Source of the DNA: Halomonas sp. Y3
GTDB taxonomy: Bacteria; Pseudomonadota; Gammaproteobacteria; Pseudomonadales; Halomonadaceae
DNA length: 64,000 nucleotides
Direction of reading: 5' to 3'
NCBI RefSeq assembly: GCF_024137965.1
Contig: NZ_CP099975.1
Coordinates: 1,364,001 to 1,428,000 of the forward strand
Part shown: piece by piece, positions 45,620-59,771 of the stretch
Layout of the letters: each line of letters begins with the position of its first letter
How positions within the stretch are numbered: position 1 is the stretch's first letter
The notes under the pieces: model-generated
Seen by the model: the letters and a program-made list of their open reading frames with translations, nothing else
The model's database searches: none
Told to the model about the DNA's origin: nothing
Program-made: the position numbers and the translations under genes

Positions 45620-45731
45620 ACGCCTTCCTCGCAGGGCGCTGACGACAGGCGGAGAGCTCAAGAGAGCCTGCTCCGGTCGACAGCACAGCGAGACGCTTCA
45701 CTCCACAGGGTTCGCCCGAGAGTTCGAAGCC

Positions 45732-45743
45732 GCTCTTTAACAA
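45732..45743 (+). promoter_or_regulatory. boxA antitermination site before 16S
   Basis: GCTCTTTAACAA, a perfect boxA-type sequence recognised by the Nus complex in the rRNA leader. The same twelve bases recur before 23S. Confidence 0.85.
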
Positions 45744-45895
45744 TCGATCAGGTAATTCATGTGGGCGCTTGTCGATGAGTTCGGTGACCAGTCACAGAAC
45801 CATCAAGGCAAGCGACTCGTCAAGACCTTCGGGTCTTTTGAGAAACGTTTGAACCTTGAGCCAAGTTTGGTGCACTTAATGCACTATATGATCTT

Positions 45896-47434
<1,539 letters not shown>

Positions 47435-47532
47435 TCGACGACGTCACCGACTCGCGACAAGTGCTCACAATGAATTACCTGATCGACCAGAGCAAAAGAC
47501 TGTTTGGGTCGCGGACCCAGTGGTTGGAAGCC

Positions 47533-47609
<77 letters not shown>

Positions 47610-47615
47610 TTTAGC

Positions 47616-47691
47616 GGGGCCTTAGCTCAGCTGGGAGAGCGCCTGCCTTGCACGCAGGAGGTCAGCGGTTCGATCCCGCTAGGCTCCACCA
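47616..47691 (+). tRNA. tRNA-Ala (TGC)
   Basis: A 76-base cloverleaf: acceptor GGGGCCT/AGGCTCC with one G-T pair, D arm GCTCAGCTGGGAGAGC, anticodon loop CTTGCAC with TGC, T arm AGCGGTTCGATCCCGCT, with CCA encoded. It lies six bases after tRNA-Ile. Confidence 0.97.
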
Positions 47692-47710
47692 ATTTCCTCT
47701 CGGGGAACTT

Positions 47711-47827
47711 GGTCATGGCTCAGCTGGGAGAGCGCTTGCCGGCACCAGGAGGTCGCGCCGGGGTCGCGTCGGTCCGTCGTCACGGCGACTTCGAGCGAAA
47801 CGTCGCACCGCCCGCTTGGCTCCACCA
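47711..47827 (+). pseudogene. Split tRNA-Ala remnant
   Basis: The sequence repeats tRNA-Ala features 95 bases after the start of the real gene. The D-arm block GCTCAGCTGGGAGAGCGC is identical, a degraded anticodon arm ending AGGAGGTC follows, and the end CTTGGCTCCACCA differs from the real 3' end by one base. The T-arm region is replaced by about 60 GC-rich bases. It cannot fold as a tRNA: the 5' acceptor strand and anticodon loop are degraded. Confidence 0.75.
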
Positions 47828-47923
47828 TCGTCTCCCCTACAGCAGTCTTACCTGATCGGATCTGCAGTCATAAGCCAGCATCGCAGCAAAAGATGTCAGG
47901 TTTATGACTGTCGATTGACAGTC

Positions 47924-47935
47924 GCTCTTTAACAA
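47924..47935 (+). promoter_or_regulatory. boxA antitermination site before 23S
   Basis: GCTCTTTAACAA, identical to the boxA upstream of 16S, placed in the 16S-23S spacer as in other gammaproteobacteria. Confidence 0.82.
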
Positions 47936-48052
47936 TGTGAATCATGCTGACAAACGTTCCTTCTGGAGTGATCCAGAAGAAACAAGTGATACGTCTCAAG
48001 CGTATCCGGCAATGTCGTACGTTATCGCAGACCAGACCCTTTGGGGTTATAT

Positions 48053-51041
<2,989 letters not shown>

Positions 51042-51119
51042 ATAACACCCAAGGGGTCTGTCGATAACAGACGACGCCGGGTACGCGAGACGTATCTCAG
51101 CATGATTCACACCCTTTTC

Positions 51120-51236
51120 GCCTGACGACCATAGCGTGCGTGAACCACCTGATCCCATGCCGAACTCAGCAGTGAAACCGCTCAGCGCCGATGGTAGTGT
51201 GGGGTCTCCCCATGTGAGAGTAGGTCATCGTCAGGC
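51120..51236 (+). rRNA. rrf: 5S ribosomal RNA
   Basis: A 117-base 5S rRNA with closing stem GCCTGACGA/TCGTCAGGC and conserved segments CCCATGCCGAACTCAG, GTGAAAC, CGCCGATGGTAGTGTGGGG and CCCATGTGAGAGTAGG. Confidence 0.96.
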
Positions 51237-51246
51237 ACCTTTTCAG

Positions 51247-51272
51247 AAACCCCAGCCCTATGGCTGGGGTTT
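51247..51272 (+). terminator. Terminator after 5S
   Basis: AAACCCCAGCC (51247-51257) pairs with GGCTGGGGTTT (51262-51272), loop of four, ending in TTTCG. Confidence 0.88.
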
Positions 51273-51282
51273 CGTCGTTCTG

Positions 51283-51416
51283 GGGGTCTCCCCATGGATC
51301 CCGCCTGTCGGGAACAGGCGGAAACCGCGTCAGCGGGCCCGTAGGGCGAGTCTCAGGATGAGACGAGTAGAGTCCCGGAGTGCCGGCCCCCGGAGCCCGG
51401 TGCGATCATCGTCAGG
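51283..51416 (+). pseudogene. Split 5S rRNA remnant
   Basis: GGGGTCTCCCCATG (51283-51296) equals the helix IV region of the upstream 5S gene and TCATCGTCAGG (51406-51416) equals its 3' end. About 109 GC-rich bases with their own hairpin (CCGCCTGT-CGGGA-ACAGGCGG) lie between them in place of ten. As after the real 5S, a CAGAAA...CCCC terminator follows. I interpret this as a decayed tandem 5S copy. Confidence 0.62.
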
Positions 51417-51427
51417 TACTTATACAG

Positions 51428-51462
51428 AAAAACCCCGATCATCGTGAGATGGTCGGGGTTTT
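51428..51462 (+). terminator. Second terminator of the rRNA operon
   Basis: AAAACCCCGA...GATC/ATC arms at 51428-51443 pair with GATGGTCGGGGTTTT (51448-51462) across GTGA, followed by CGCTTTTTCG. It ends the duplicated 5S remnant unit. Confidence 0.85.
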
Positions 51463-51559
51463 CGCTTTTTCGTCACCCTGATGGCCCTTGGGCCCGCCCG
51501 CCGGGAGCGGGTGGAAGCGGGGTGCGGGGCGCGATTAGACTTTTGGCTATATACCAAGG

Positions 51560-51565
51560 TATAAT
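51560..51565 (+). promoter_or_regulatory. Consensus -10 of the small gene
   Basis: Perfect TATAAT 37 bases before the ATG at 51602. A -35 is not clear; TTAGAC at 51535-51540 would give a long 19-base spacer. Confidence 0.5.
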
Positions 51566-51601
51566 GCTTGCCAACGAGATTGACGAAGTGAGAGCCTATC
51601 A

Positions 51602-51760
51602 ATGAGCAAGAGCCAAGCAGCCCTCCCCAGCATCTGGGATCAGGTCGACGTCCGCCCCGTCTTCAAGCCGTCCATGAGCGCCCTGTGGAGCGGAATCATG
51701 AAGATGGCTGAAGCCCAGTACGCGGCCTATGCGCGCCGTGACCGCCTGCCTCATCTGTGA
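51602..51760 (+). CDS. Unrecognised 52-residue protein
   Basis: A short frame starting MSKSQAALPSIWDQV and ending RRDRLPHL, with no stop for 53 codons in GC-rich DNA. A consensus -10 lies upstream and a strong terminator right after (51795-51826), so it has its own transcription unit. The protein is soluble, with an amphipathic stretch (MSALWSGIMKMAEAQYAAYARR) that looks helical. The SD is weak (GTGAGAG about nine bases upstream). I do not recognise the family and propose no function. Confidence 0.6.
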   Translation: MSKSQAALPSIWDQVDVRPVFKPSMSALWSGIMKMAEAQYAAYARRDRLPHL

Positions 51761-51794
51761 GTGCAGAGCGACCTGGCAGAACGCGATGAATCCA

Positions 51795-51826
51795 AAAAAG
51801 CCCGGACAACAAGGTCCGGGCTTTTT
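51795..51826. terminator. Bidirectional terminator before gdhA
   Basis: AAAAAGCCCGGAC (51795-51807), loop AACAAG and GTCCGGGCTTTTT (51814-51826). It serves the 52-residue gene on the plus strand and gdhA on the minus strand. Confidence 0.9.
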
Positions 51827-51856
51827 GCTTGATGGGGCAGGGCGCCAGATGGCGCG

Positions 51857-53319
<1,463 letters not shown>

Positions 53320-53509
53320 CTGTATGGGTTATGCGCTGGTTAGACATTGATATGAAGCGATAACGCTTGAAATTGGCGAAAAAAGGCGCACCAAATCGGA
53401 GCAAAAGAAATTCCTCATAAATGGTAAATAAACGGTGGTGGGTTCTCGTCTGCCGATCTGCCCGGCTGGTATGATGGCGCCCACTGTCATCGATTGCGGA
53501 GAGCCCCAC

Positions 53510-53932
53510 TTGACCCTGACCACGCCGGCCCTGCTGTTTCCGGCCATTTCCCTGCTGCTGCTTGCCTACACCAACCGCTTTCTGGTGCTCGCCCAGCTGA
53601 TTCGCAAGCTGGCAGACGAGGAGCGCAACCAGCATCAGGAGGCCAATGCCCGCCAGATCCTGCTGCTGCGCCAGCGCATCTCCCTGACCAAGCGCATGCA
53701 GCTTGCCGGCGTGTTCAGCTTTCTGCTCTGCACCCTGTCGATGTTCGCGCTCTTCCTGTCACTGGAGCTGACCGGCATGGTGCTGTTCGGCATCAGCCTG
53801 GTCGCGCTCTCGGTCTCGCTCATCTACTCCCTGTGGGAGATCCAGATCTCCACCAATGCGCTCAACGTCCAGCTGCAGGATGTCGAGGCGCAGCTTCGCG
53901 CGAGCGGCAAGCACCTCGGGGGTGACGCATGA
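53510..53932 (+). CDS. DUF2721 membrane protein
   Basis: A 140-residue protein with an N-terminal hydrophobic helix (TTPALLFPAISLLLLAYTNRFLVLAQLIR, typical of DUF2721), a charged coiled region, and two further helices (about 63-83 and 88-110). TTG 53510 is chosen because GGAGAG lies about seven bases upstream and the conserved segment begins at once; the ATG upstream at 53435 adds non-conserved residues. Its stop overlaps rlmM by four bases. Function unknown. Confidence 0.8.
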   Translation: MTLTTPALLFPAISLLLLAYTNRFLVLAQLIRKLADEERNQHQEANARQILLLRQRISLTKRMQLAGVFSFLLCTLSMFALFLSLELTGMVLFGISLVALSVSLIYSLWEIQISTNALNVQLQDVEAQLRASGKHLGGDA

Positions 53933-54999
53933 GCCTGATACCCAGCGAGCTACTCTGCTACTGCCGCCCCGGCTTTGAGCGTGACCTGGCCGAGGAGCTT
54001 GCCGACAAGGCGCAGCATGCAGGCTGGTCGGGGACCCCGCTGCATGCGGCGGGAGACGGCTTCGTTCGCTTCGCACTGCCGGAGGGGGAGAGCGCCAATG
54101 CTCTCCATCGAGCGCTGCCGCTGCATGGCCTGGTCTTCGCTCGGCAGAGCCTGGTGGCGCTTCCTTCGCTGACTCTGGATCGGGAGGACCGTCTGGGGCC
54201 GATCGTCGAGCAGGTGGTGGCCAGCGGCTGGAGCTTCGAAAGCCTGTGGCAGGAGACCCCGGATACCAATGACGGCAAGGCGCTCTCGGGCCTGGCCAAG
54301 GCGTTGGCACGCCCCCTGGAGTCGCTGCTCAAGAAGCGCGGCGCCCTGCGTCGCAAGGCGGGTGGGCGCCGCCTGCATCTGCTGTGGAGCGCTGGGGATG
54401 TCGTCCAGCTGGGGATGAGCTTTCCGGGCAACCGCAGCGAGCAGCCCGGCGGGATCCGGCGGCTGCGCTTTCCGAAGGCGGCGCCCAGTCGCTCCACGCT
54501 GAAGCTCGAGGAGGCGTGGCATGAGTTTGTGCCGCGCTCGGAGTGGGACACGCGCCTGGCAGAGGGGATGCAGGCCGCCGATCTGGGGGCGGCCCCGGGA
54601 GGCTGGACCTGGCAGCTGGTGCATCGTGGCATGCACGTCTACGCCATCGATAACGGGCCCATGGACAGGGCGTTGATGGCCACGGGCCAGGTAGAACATC
54701 TGCGCGAGGATGGCTTCGTCTGGGAGCCGCCCTACCGGCTCGACTGGCTGGTGTGCGATATCGTCGACAAGCCCGCCCGGGTCCAGGCGATGATGGAGCG
54801 CTGGCTGGTGCGGCGCTGGTGCCGCGAGGCGGTGTTCAACCTGAAGCTGCCGATGAAGCGACGCTGGCCCGAGGTGGAAGTCTGCCTGGGGCGCCTGGAG
54901 GCGGCGCTTGCCGCGGCAGGCGTGGCGGCCGATATCGCCTGCCGTCACCTCTACCACGATAGGGAAGAGGTGACGGTTCACGTGCGGCTGCGGGACTGA
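53929..54999 (+). CDS. rlmM: 23S rRNA C2498 2'-O-methyltransferase
   Basis: SAM-dependent methyltransferase of 356 residues that modifies C2498 in the 23S peptidyl-transferase region. It has an N-terminal THUMP-like region (CYCRPGFERDLAEELADKA), then the SAM motif AADLGAAPGGWTWQLV and the catalytic Lys-Asp-Lys-Glu-type residues (VCDIVDKPARV, FNLKLPMKRRWPEV). ATGA overlap with the DUF2721 gene shows translational coupling. Confidence 0.93.
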   Translation: MSLIPSELLCYCRPGFERDLAEELADKAQHAGWSGTPLHAAGDGFVRFALPEGESANALHRALPLHGLVFARQSLVALPSLTLDREDRLGPIVEQVVASGWSFESLWQETPDTNDGKALSGLAKALARPLESLLKKRGALRRKAGGRRLHLLWSAGDVVQLGMSFPGNRSEQPGGIRRLRFPKAAPSRSTLKLEEAWHEFVPRSEWDTRLAEGMQAADLGAAPGGWTWQLVHRGMHVYAIDNGPMDRALMATGQVEHLREDGFVWEPPYRLDWLVCDIVDKPARVQAMMERWLVRRWCREAVFNLKLPMKRRWPEVEVCLGRLEAALAAAGVAADIACRHLYHDREEVTVHVRLRD

Positions 55000-55018
55000 G
55001 GTGCGGTTACCCGCCGCT

Positions 55019-55309
55019 TCAGTGGGTGGTGGGTTCGTAGATGCGAATGCGCTCTTCTTCGGTCAGCAGCGGCAGTACGCGCTGCATGACTCGAGACCGC
55101 TCCTCGCTGGTGTACCATTCCTTCCAGGCGCGCAGGTCGCGCCATTTGGTGATCATCAGACGCCGATCGCTGTGGCCCAGCTCAACGAGGCTCTCGCCGC
55201 CCACAAAGCCCCTGGCGCCAAGTGACTGGCGCATGGCTTCGCGAGCGGCCTCCTCGTACTCCTGCTCAAGGCCCGGCATGATACGGCGTTCGATAATGAT
55301 CTTGATCAT
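55019..55309 (-). CDS. Antibiotic biosynthesis monooxygenase-fold protein
   Basis: A 96-residue single ABM-type ferredoxin-like domain: IKIIIERRIMPGLEQEYEEAAREAM at the start, GARGFVGGESLVEL, then MITKWRDLRAWKEWYTSEERSRV with the conserved Trp pair. Such proteins usually dimerise and may act as small monooxygenases or heme-degrading-like enzymes. No partner gene points to a substrate. It diverges from tusA. Confidence 0.75.
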   Translation of the reverse strand: MIKIIIERRIMPGLEQEYEEAAREAMRQSLGARGFVGGESLVELGHSDRRLMITKWRDLRAWKEWYTSEERSRVMQRVLPLLTEEERIRIYEPTTH

Positions 55310-55351
55310 CTAGCATGCTCCGACTGATGAAACCCGACGACGAGGCCATCG

Positions 55352-55615
55352 ATGGTTGATATCCGTGACGCAATGCCCGAGGCGGCACCCGACTTCCAGG
55401 TCGAGCTCGACACCACGGGACTCTACTGCCCCGAGCCCATCATGCTGATGCACAACAAGGTGCGCGACATGCACCCAGGCGAGGTGCTCAAGGTCATCGC
55501 CAGCGACCCGGCCACCACGCGGGACGTGCCGAAGTTCTGCCAGTTCCTGGGCCATGAGCTGATTCGCCAGGAGGAGCTCGAGGACAGCTACCTCTACTTT
55601 ATCCGTTTAGGCTAA
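55352..55615 (+). CDS. tusA: TusA-family sulfur carrier protein
   Basis: An 87-residue sulfur carrier. The persulfide-carrying Cys is in [22 protein letters not shown] (residue 26), followed by the family [28 protein letters not shown]. TusA passes sulfur for tRNA 2-thiouridine and other uses. ATG 55352 gives a short N-terminal extension; ATG at codon 8 is an alternative. Confidence 0.92.
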   Translation: MVDIRDAMPEAAPDFQVELDTTGLYCPEPIMLMHNKVRDMHPGEVLKVIASDPATTRDVPKFCQFLGHELIRQEELEDSYLYFIRLG

Positions 55616-55630
55616 TCCTGTCCCGGGCCA

Positions 55631-55651
55631 GCCGGGCTGATTCAGCCCGGC
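55631..55651. terminator. Hairpin between tusA and the convergent gene
   Basis: GCCGGGCTGA-T-TCAGCCCGGC is a perfect inverted repeat that overlaps the last codons of the minus-strand gene. No T-run, so terminator function is uncertain. Confidence 0.5.
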
Positions 55652-56349
55652 GTCGGCGTCTCCGGCATCACCATCAGCGCCAGGGCCTCGAGGGTCGCGG
55701 GGTCCTCGCGACGGATACGGTTGGCGATCTGGCGCTGGAAGAAGTAGACGGCGCGGTGGCGGCTATGGCCGGGGTAGAGGCAGGGGTCGCCGGGAAGGAT
55801 CGGCGTGTTCTCCACCAGGCGCTCGTCGGCGAGAAGGGCCTCCACGGCGCCGTCGCTGTAGAGCCGCCACCCGAATACCTGCTTGAGCTGCCAGGGGGTG
55901 TCGTCGCCGTCCATGCAGAGGGCGTGGGTGCCCTGGCTCTCGGGGATCTGCTGGATCAGGGTGACCTGGTTGGTCTCCTCGTAGTCGAAGTAGGCAGCGG
56001 CGTGCTCGAGTTCGAACACCTTGTGCTCGGGGGCCACCTCGAAGAGCTCCTCGGTCTCGGGGTCGCGGTAGCCCACGAAGCTGCCGTGCTCCGGGTCGTC
56101 CAGGCGGTGACAAGGGGTCAGCGCCTCCATCCAGGGCACCAGGCCGACCACCTCGCCATCCTCGCGCATGCCCCAGGCGAGCAGGGGCATGCCATAGAGG
56201 GTGTCGGGGCTCGAGGCCAGGCGATAGACCATCTCCAGGCCGTCCAGCTCAGGAGCCAGGCGGATCAGGCGTCGGCGGGCAAGCTGACGCTGGCGCATCG
56301 TCTCCAGGTCGATGACCCGGGCGGAGCGGGGTGACAGCGGGATTCCCAT
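55642..56349 (-). CDS. Unrecognised conserved-looking protein
   Basis: A 235-residue soluble protein with no signal, membrane segment or motif I can name. It is acidic and rich in aromatic residues, with patches such as SPDTLYGMPLLAWGMREDGEVVGLVPWMEAL, FVGYRDPETEELFEV, FDYEETNQVTLIQQIPESQGTHAL and YPGHSRHRAVYFFQRQIANRIRREDP that look conserved rather than random. ATG 56349 has GGAGGA six bases upstream. It ends convergent with tusA. No function proposed. Confidence 0.7.
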   Translation of the reverse strand: MGIPLSPRSARVIDLETMRQRQLARRRLIRLAPELDGLEMVYRLASSPDTLYGMPLLAWGMREDGEVVGLVPWMEALTPCHRLDDPEHGSFVGYRDPETEELFEVAPEHKVFELEHAAAYFDYEETNQVTLIQQIPESQGTHALCMDGDDTPWQLKQVFGWRLYSDGAVEALLADERLVENTPILPGDPCLYPGHSRHRAVYFFQRQIANRIRREDPATLEALALMVMPETPTPG

Positions 56350-56494
56350 GACGTTCCTCCACATGCTGCGTGATCACGGCATCGGCGCGGGAGCCTAGCT
56401 CCACGGGCCGCTCGGAAGCGCTCTGCGTCACTCTCGTTCACACCAATAGCACAGACGCTCCCGGAGGTTAAGCCCCTGGCACCCTCGGCATGCG

Positions 56495-57538
56495 TTATCG
56501 GCAGCGCTCGGCGTGGGCCTCGCGCAGGGCTCTGTGCTCCTCCAGGGCGCTGCGGAAGGCGGGCAGCGGCGCCCCTGGCTCGGTGGTGGAGAGCCAGCTT
56601 TCCCGATAGTGCGCCACCGCCGCGGGGGGCGAGTCGAGGAGGGTGAAGAGGGGCGTCAGCGCTTCGAGCCAGCTGTCGGCCGCCTGCTCCAGGGCCGCCA
56701 GCCAGTCGCCAGCCGGGCGCGTCTCGGGGGCGTCGAACCCGGTGGGGAGCGCCGGCGTGCGACAGGCGTCGTGGCGGGCCAGCGCCTGCTGAATCAGCGC
56801 CGAGGCCTCCTCCAGGCGCTGGGTGGCCAGCATCAGGGTGCGCAGCAGCTCGGCGCTGTAGGGGCGCGCTCTCAGGGCGCTCAGGTGGGACTCCAGGGCG
56901 TCCGGATCGGGCCGCCGGGCGCCTGAGAGGGGGGCGGTGCTCAGTGCGTGCAGGTAGTCGAGGGCATCTTGCTGGGCCGCGGGTGGCGCCAGGGCATCCG
57001 GGGGCAGGACGGCGCTGACCCGGGTAAAGTTTCCCGCCCACTCCTCGGAGCCGAACAGGCCGTTCCAGGCGGCGGCGGGGAGCTGCTCGCTCTTGGTGGC
57101 GGCGAGGGATTCGAGTCGCGCCAGGTCTGCCTCCCCCAGCCGCTCCGGGACGTCGCTTTCCAGGCAGGCATTGAGTCGTTCCCAGAGGGTCAGCTCGTAG
57201 CGCCACTGCTGGCTGGCCGGCGCCACCCGGCCGAGGGCGCTGTTGCGTTCCGCCACCAGGGTGGTGATGTGGCACTCGCGCAGCGCATAAACGTTGAGCA
57301 GGCCGGCTCGGGTTTCCGGAATATCCACCAGGCGATCGCGCCGCTCGGGGAAGGCGCCGATATTGTCCGGGGTGGCCGGGGGCGGTGGCGCCAGGTCGAG
57401 CTGCGAGGCCAGATGTTGCTGGTAGTCGCGCAGCAGGGCGTCACTCTCGGCGCCACCCTGGCCGCAGGCGGCCAGCAGTGCCCCGGTGCCGGCGAGCAGC
57501 AGGGGGGCGAGCCCGCACCTAGTTCGTCTCCAGTCCAT
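56495..57538 (-). CDS. DUF3080 lipoprotein
   Basis: A 347-residue protein with a lipoprotein signal: basic start, hydrophobic stretch and lipobox LLAAC with Cys at about residue 25. The remainder is helical (LLRDYQQHLASQLDL, NVYALRECHITTLVAERNSALGRVAPASQQWRYELTLW, LPAFRSALEEHRALREAH), matching DUF3080. ATG 57538 has AAGGAG and overlaps the end of the MATE gene by 20 bases, so they are co-transcribed. Function unknown. Confidence 0.8.
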   Translation of the reverse strand: MDWRRTRCGLAPLLLAGTGALLAACGQGGAESDALLRDYQQHLASQLDLAPPPPATPDNIGAFPERRDRLVDIPETRAGLLNVYALRECHITTLVAERNSALGRVAPASQQWRYELTLWERLNACLESDVPERLGEADLARLESLAATKSEQLPAAAWNGLFGSEEWAGNFTRVSAVLPPDALAPPAAQQDALDYLHALSTAPLSGARRPDPDALESHLSALRARPYSAELLRTLMLATQRLEEASALIQQALARHDACRTPALPTGFDAPETRPAGDWLAALEQAADSWLEALTPLFTLLDSPPAAVAHYRESWLSTTEPGAPLPAFRSALEEHRALREAHAERCR

Positions 57539-58970
57539 GTTGTTCTCCTTCCGCAACCCGTCGGCTGATCCTCTGCAGCCGCATGCCGAGCAGCAGGGCG
57601 GCGGCGGTGAGGCCGGCGATCAGTCCCACCCAGTAGCCATGTACCCCCATCGGCTCAATCAGGCCGGTCACCCCGTGGGTGCCCAGCCAGTGGCCGCCGG
57701 CCAGCCCCACCAGCCAGTAGGAGGCGAGGGTGATCACCATGATGATGCGGGTGTCCTTGTAGCCGCGCAGGGCGCCGGCCAGGTTCACCTGCAGGGAGTC
57801 CGATACCTGGTAGATCATGGCCAGTAAGACCAGCGACAGCGCCAGGCGTTGCACCTCGAGATCATGGGTGTAGAGGCCAATGACCGGTTTGGCGGTCAGC
57901 CACAGCAGGGTGCTGTTGAACAGGGCCACCGCGACGCTGACGACGATGCCGAACCAGGCGACCTGCCGGGCATAGACGGGGCGCTGCTGCCCCAGGGTGT
58001 TGCCGACCCTCACCGTCAACGCCATGCTCAGGGCCAGCGGCAGCATGAACAGGATGGAGGTGTAGTTGAGGGCGACCTGGTGAGCGGCGACCGTCACCTC
58101 GCCCAGGCTGGCGATGAACAGGGCAATCAGCGTGAAGAGCGTCACCTCCACGAAGATCGCCACGCCGATGGGCAGCCCCACGTGCAGCAGCTCGCCGATC
58201 AGGCGCCAGCGCGGCGGGGAGGGGGAGTGCCAGAGGGAGACCTCCCGGTAGGCTGGGGCCCGGCGGGTATAGAGCGCCATGGCCAGGCTCATGGTCCACA
58301 GCGACAGCGCCGTGGCGATGCCGCAGCCCAGGGCGCCAAGCGCCGGCAGGGCCTGAATCCAGGCGGGCAGCCACTCACCCAGCAGGGCGGTGAGCCCGTC
58401 GCCGCCGTAGATCAACACGTAGTTGCTGGGGATGTTCACTCCGAGCCCGATCAGGCTGATCCACAGCGAGGGGCGGGTATGATTCATGCCGTCGGAGAAG
58501 GCGCGCAGCGCCTGGAAAAGCGCCGCGCCGGGCATGCCGAAGGCGACCGCTGACAGGTAGGCGGCGGAGCGACTGGCGACCTCCTCGGGAACGTCCATCA
58601 GCCTGAAGATCGGCTGAACGGCGAACCAGAGCAGGAGTGCCGCCATGGCGCCCAGCACCAGCGCGACCCATAGTGCCTGGTGGACGTTGGGGCGAATCTC
58701 CGCGGTGCGCTGCCCCCCCAGCAGCTGGGCGACGATGGGCGTCAGCCCCATCAGGGTGCCGGTCATGAACAGCATCAGCGGCATCCAGAGGCTGGAGCCC
58801 ACCGAGACCGCGGCCAGGTCGGTAGCGCTGAGGCGGCCGGTCATCATCACATCGGCCACGCTCATGCCGGCCTGGGCCAGCTGGGCGCCGCAGATGGGCA
58901 GGGCCAATACCAGCAGGGGGCGAGTCTCGCGGCGGCTGGTGGCGAGCAGGCGAGAGAAGAGGGTGAACAA
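57519..58970 (-). CDS. MATE-family multidrug efflux pump (NorM-like)
   Basis: A 483-residue inner-membrane cation antiporter with twelve hydrophobic segments in two halves. The N-terminal PLLVLALPICGAQLAQAGMSVADVMMTGRLSATDLAAVSVG and the second-half LHVGLPIGVAIFVEVTLFTLIALFIASLGEVTVAAHQVALNY are characteristic of NorM-type MATE proteins. It probably exports cationic compounds using Na+ or H+. First gene of a pair with the DUF3080 lipoprotein. Confidence 0.9.
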   Translation of the reverse strand: MFTLFSRLLATSRRETRPLLVLALPICGAQLAQAGMSVADVMMTGRLSATDLAAVSVGSSLWMPLMLFMTGTLMGLTPIVAQLLGGQRTAEIRPNVHQALWVALVLGAMAALLLWFAVQPIFRLMDVPEEVASRSAAYLSAVAFGMPGAALFQALRAFSDGMNHTRPSLWISLIGLGVNIPSNYVLIYGGDGLTALLGEWLPAWIQALPALGALGCGIATALSLWTMSLAMALYTRRAPAYREVSLWHSPSPPRWRLIGELLHVGLPIGVAIFVEVTLFTLIALFIASLGEVTVAAHQVALNYTSILFMLPLALSMALTVRVGNTLGQQRPVYARQVAWFGIVVSVAVALFNSTLLWLTAKPVIGLYTHDLEVQRLALSLVLLAMIYQVSDSLQVNLAGALRGYKDTRIIMVITLASYWLVGLAGGHWLGTHGVTGLIEPMGVHGYWVGLIAGLTAAALLLGMRLQRISRRVAEGEQHGLETN

Positions 58971-59039
58971 GATCAGGCTCCGTACAGGCGGCTGCCGGGA
59001 AGAGTGGCAGGCCGGCTATGGTAGCAAGAGATGCCCCCT

Positions 59040-59067
59040 TTGGCCCGCTGGGTCGGGCGCCTATAAT
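59040..59067 (+). promoter_or_regulatory. epmC promoter
   Basis: TTGGCC (59040-59045), 16-bp spacer, consensus TATAAT (59062-59067), ending 29 bases before the epmC GTG. Confidence 0.6.
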
Positions 59068-59096
59068 GGTGGCCCCATCGCCTGCGAGGAGCCTGC

Positions 59097-59660
59097 GTGA
59101 ATCACCGTCTCGAGGATGTCATCGCCCTGTTCGATGGCCTGTTTCAGTCCAGCTACCGCACCCGGCTGGTCCGCGGCGGCGACGAGCCGCTCTATCTACC
59201 CGCCGATGACGACTCGCCCTTCCATCGGGTGATTTTTGCCCGGGGCTTCTACGCCAGTGCCCTGCACGAGATCAGCCACTGGTGCATCGCCGGCGCGCGC
59301 CGGCGGCAGCTGGAGGACTACGGCTACTGGTACCTGCCCGACGGGCGCGATACCGCCGAGCAGCGCGACTTCGAGGCGGTGGAGGTGGCGCCCCAGGCGC
59401 TGGAGCTGCTCTTCTGCCGTGCCAGCCGGCGTCGCTTCCATGTCAGCGTCGATAATCTGGGCGGGGAAGCGGAGGTGGACCGGGAGGCCTTCCAGGCCCG
59501 GGTCACGGCGCGGGCCGAGCGCTTTGAGCGGGAGGGGCTGCCACGGCGGGCCGAGGCCTTCCGGTACGCTCTGCGCGGTTTCTATCGGGAGGGTGCCAGC
59601 CTGGAGGCGTCCGTCGAGGCAGGGCGTGGGCGGCTGGTAACGCTGGCAGTACCGGCCTGA
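59097..59660 (+). CDS. epmC: Elongation factor P hydroxylase
   Basis: A 187-residue non-heme iron enzyme that hydroxylates the modified lysine of EF-P (YfcM type). It has ALHEISHWCIAGARRR with a metal-binding His pair, then DYGYWYLPDGRD, FEAVEVAPQALELLFCRA and FHVSVDNL. GTG 59097 is the start, with GAGGAG five bases upstream. epmA/epmB are not in the window. Confidence 0.9.
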   Translation: MNHRLEDVIALFDGLFQSSYRTRLVRGGDEPLYLPADDDSPFHRVIFARGFYASALHEISHWCIAGARRRQLEDYGYWYLPDGRDTAEQRDFEAVEVAPQALELLFCRASRRRFHVSVDNLGGEAEVDREAFQARVTARAERFEREGLPRRAEAFRYALRGFYREGASLEASVEAGRGRLVTLAVPA

Positions 59661-59681
59661 GCACAGCGGTGACGCCGCGCG

Positions 59682-59720
59682 GCCTGCTCCGATGACAATC
59701 ACCCCGTCATCGGAGCAGGC
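59682..59720. terminator. Long hairpin between epmC and the rhodanese gene
   Basis: A perfect 15-bp stem (GCCTGCTCCGATGAC, 59682-59696, with 59706-59720) and a nine-base loop between convergent genes. No T-run. Confidence 0.6.
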
Positions 59721-59771
59721 GTGCAGAGCAGAGATCGACGTGGGGTGAGAGGCCTCAGGGCGCGTGGCGCC

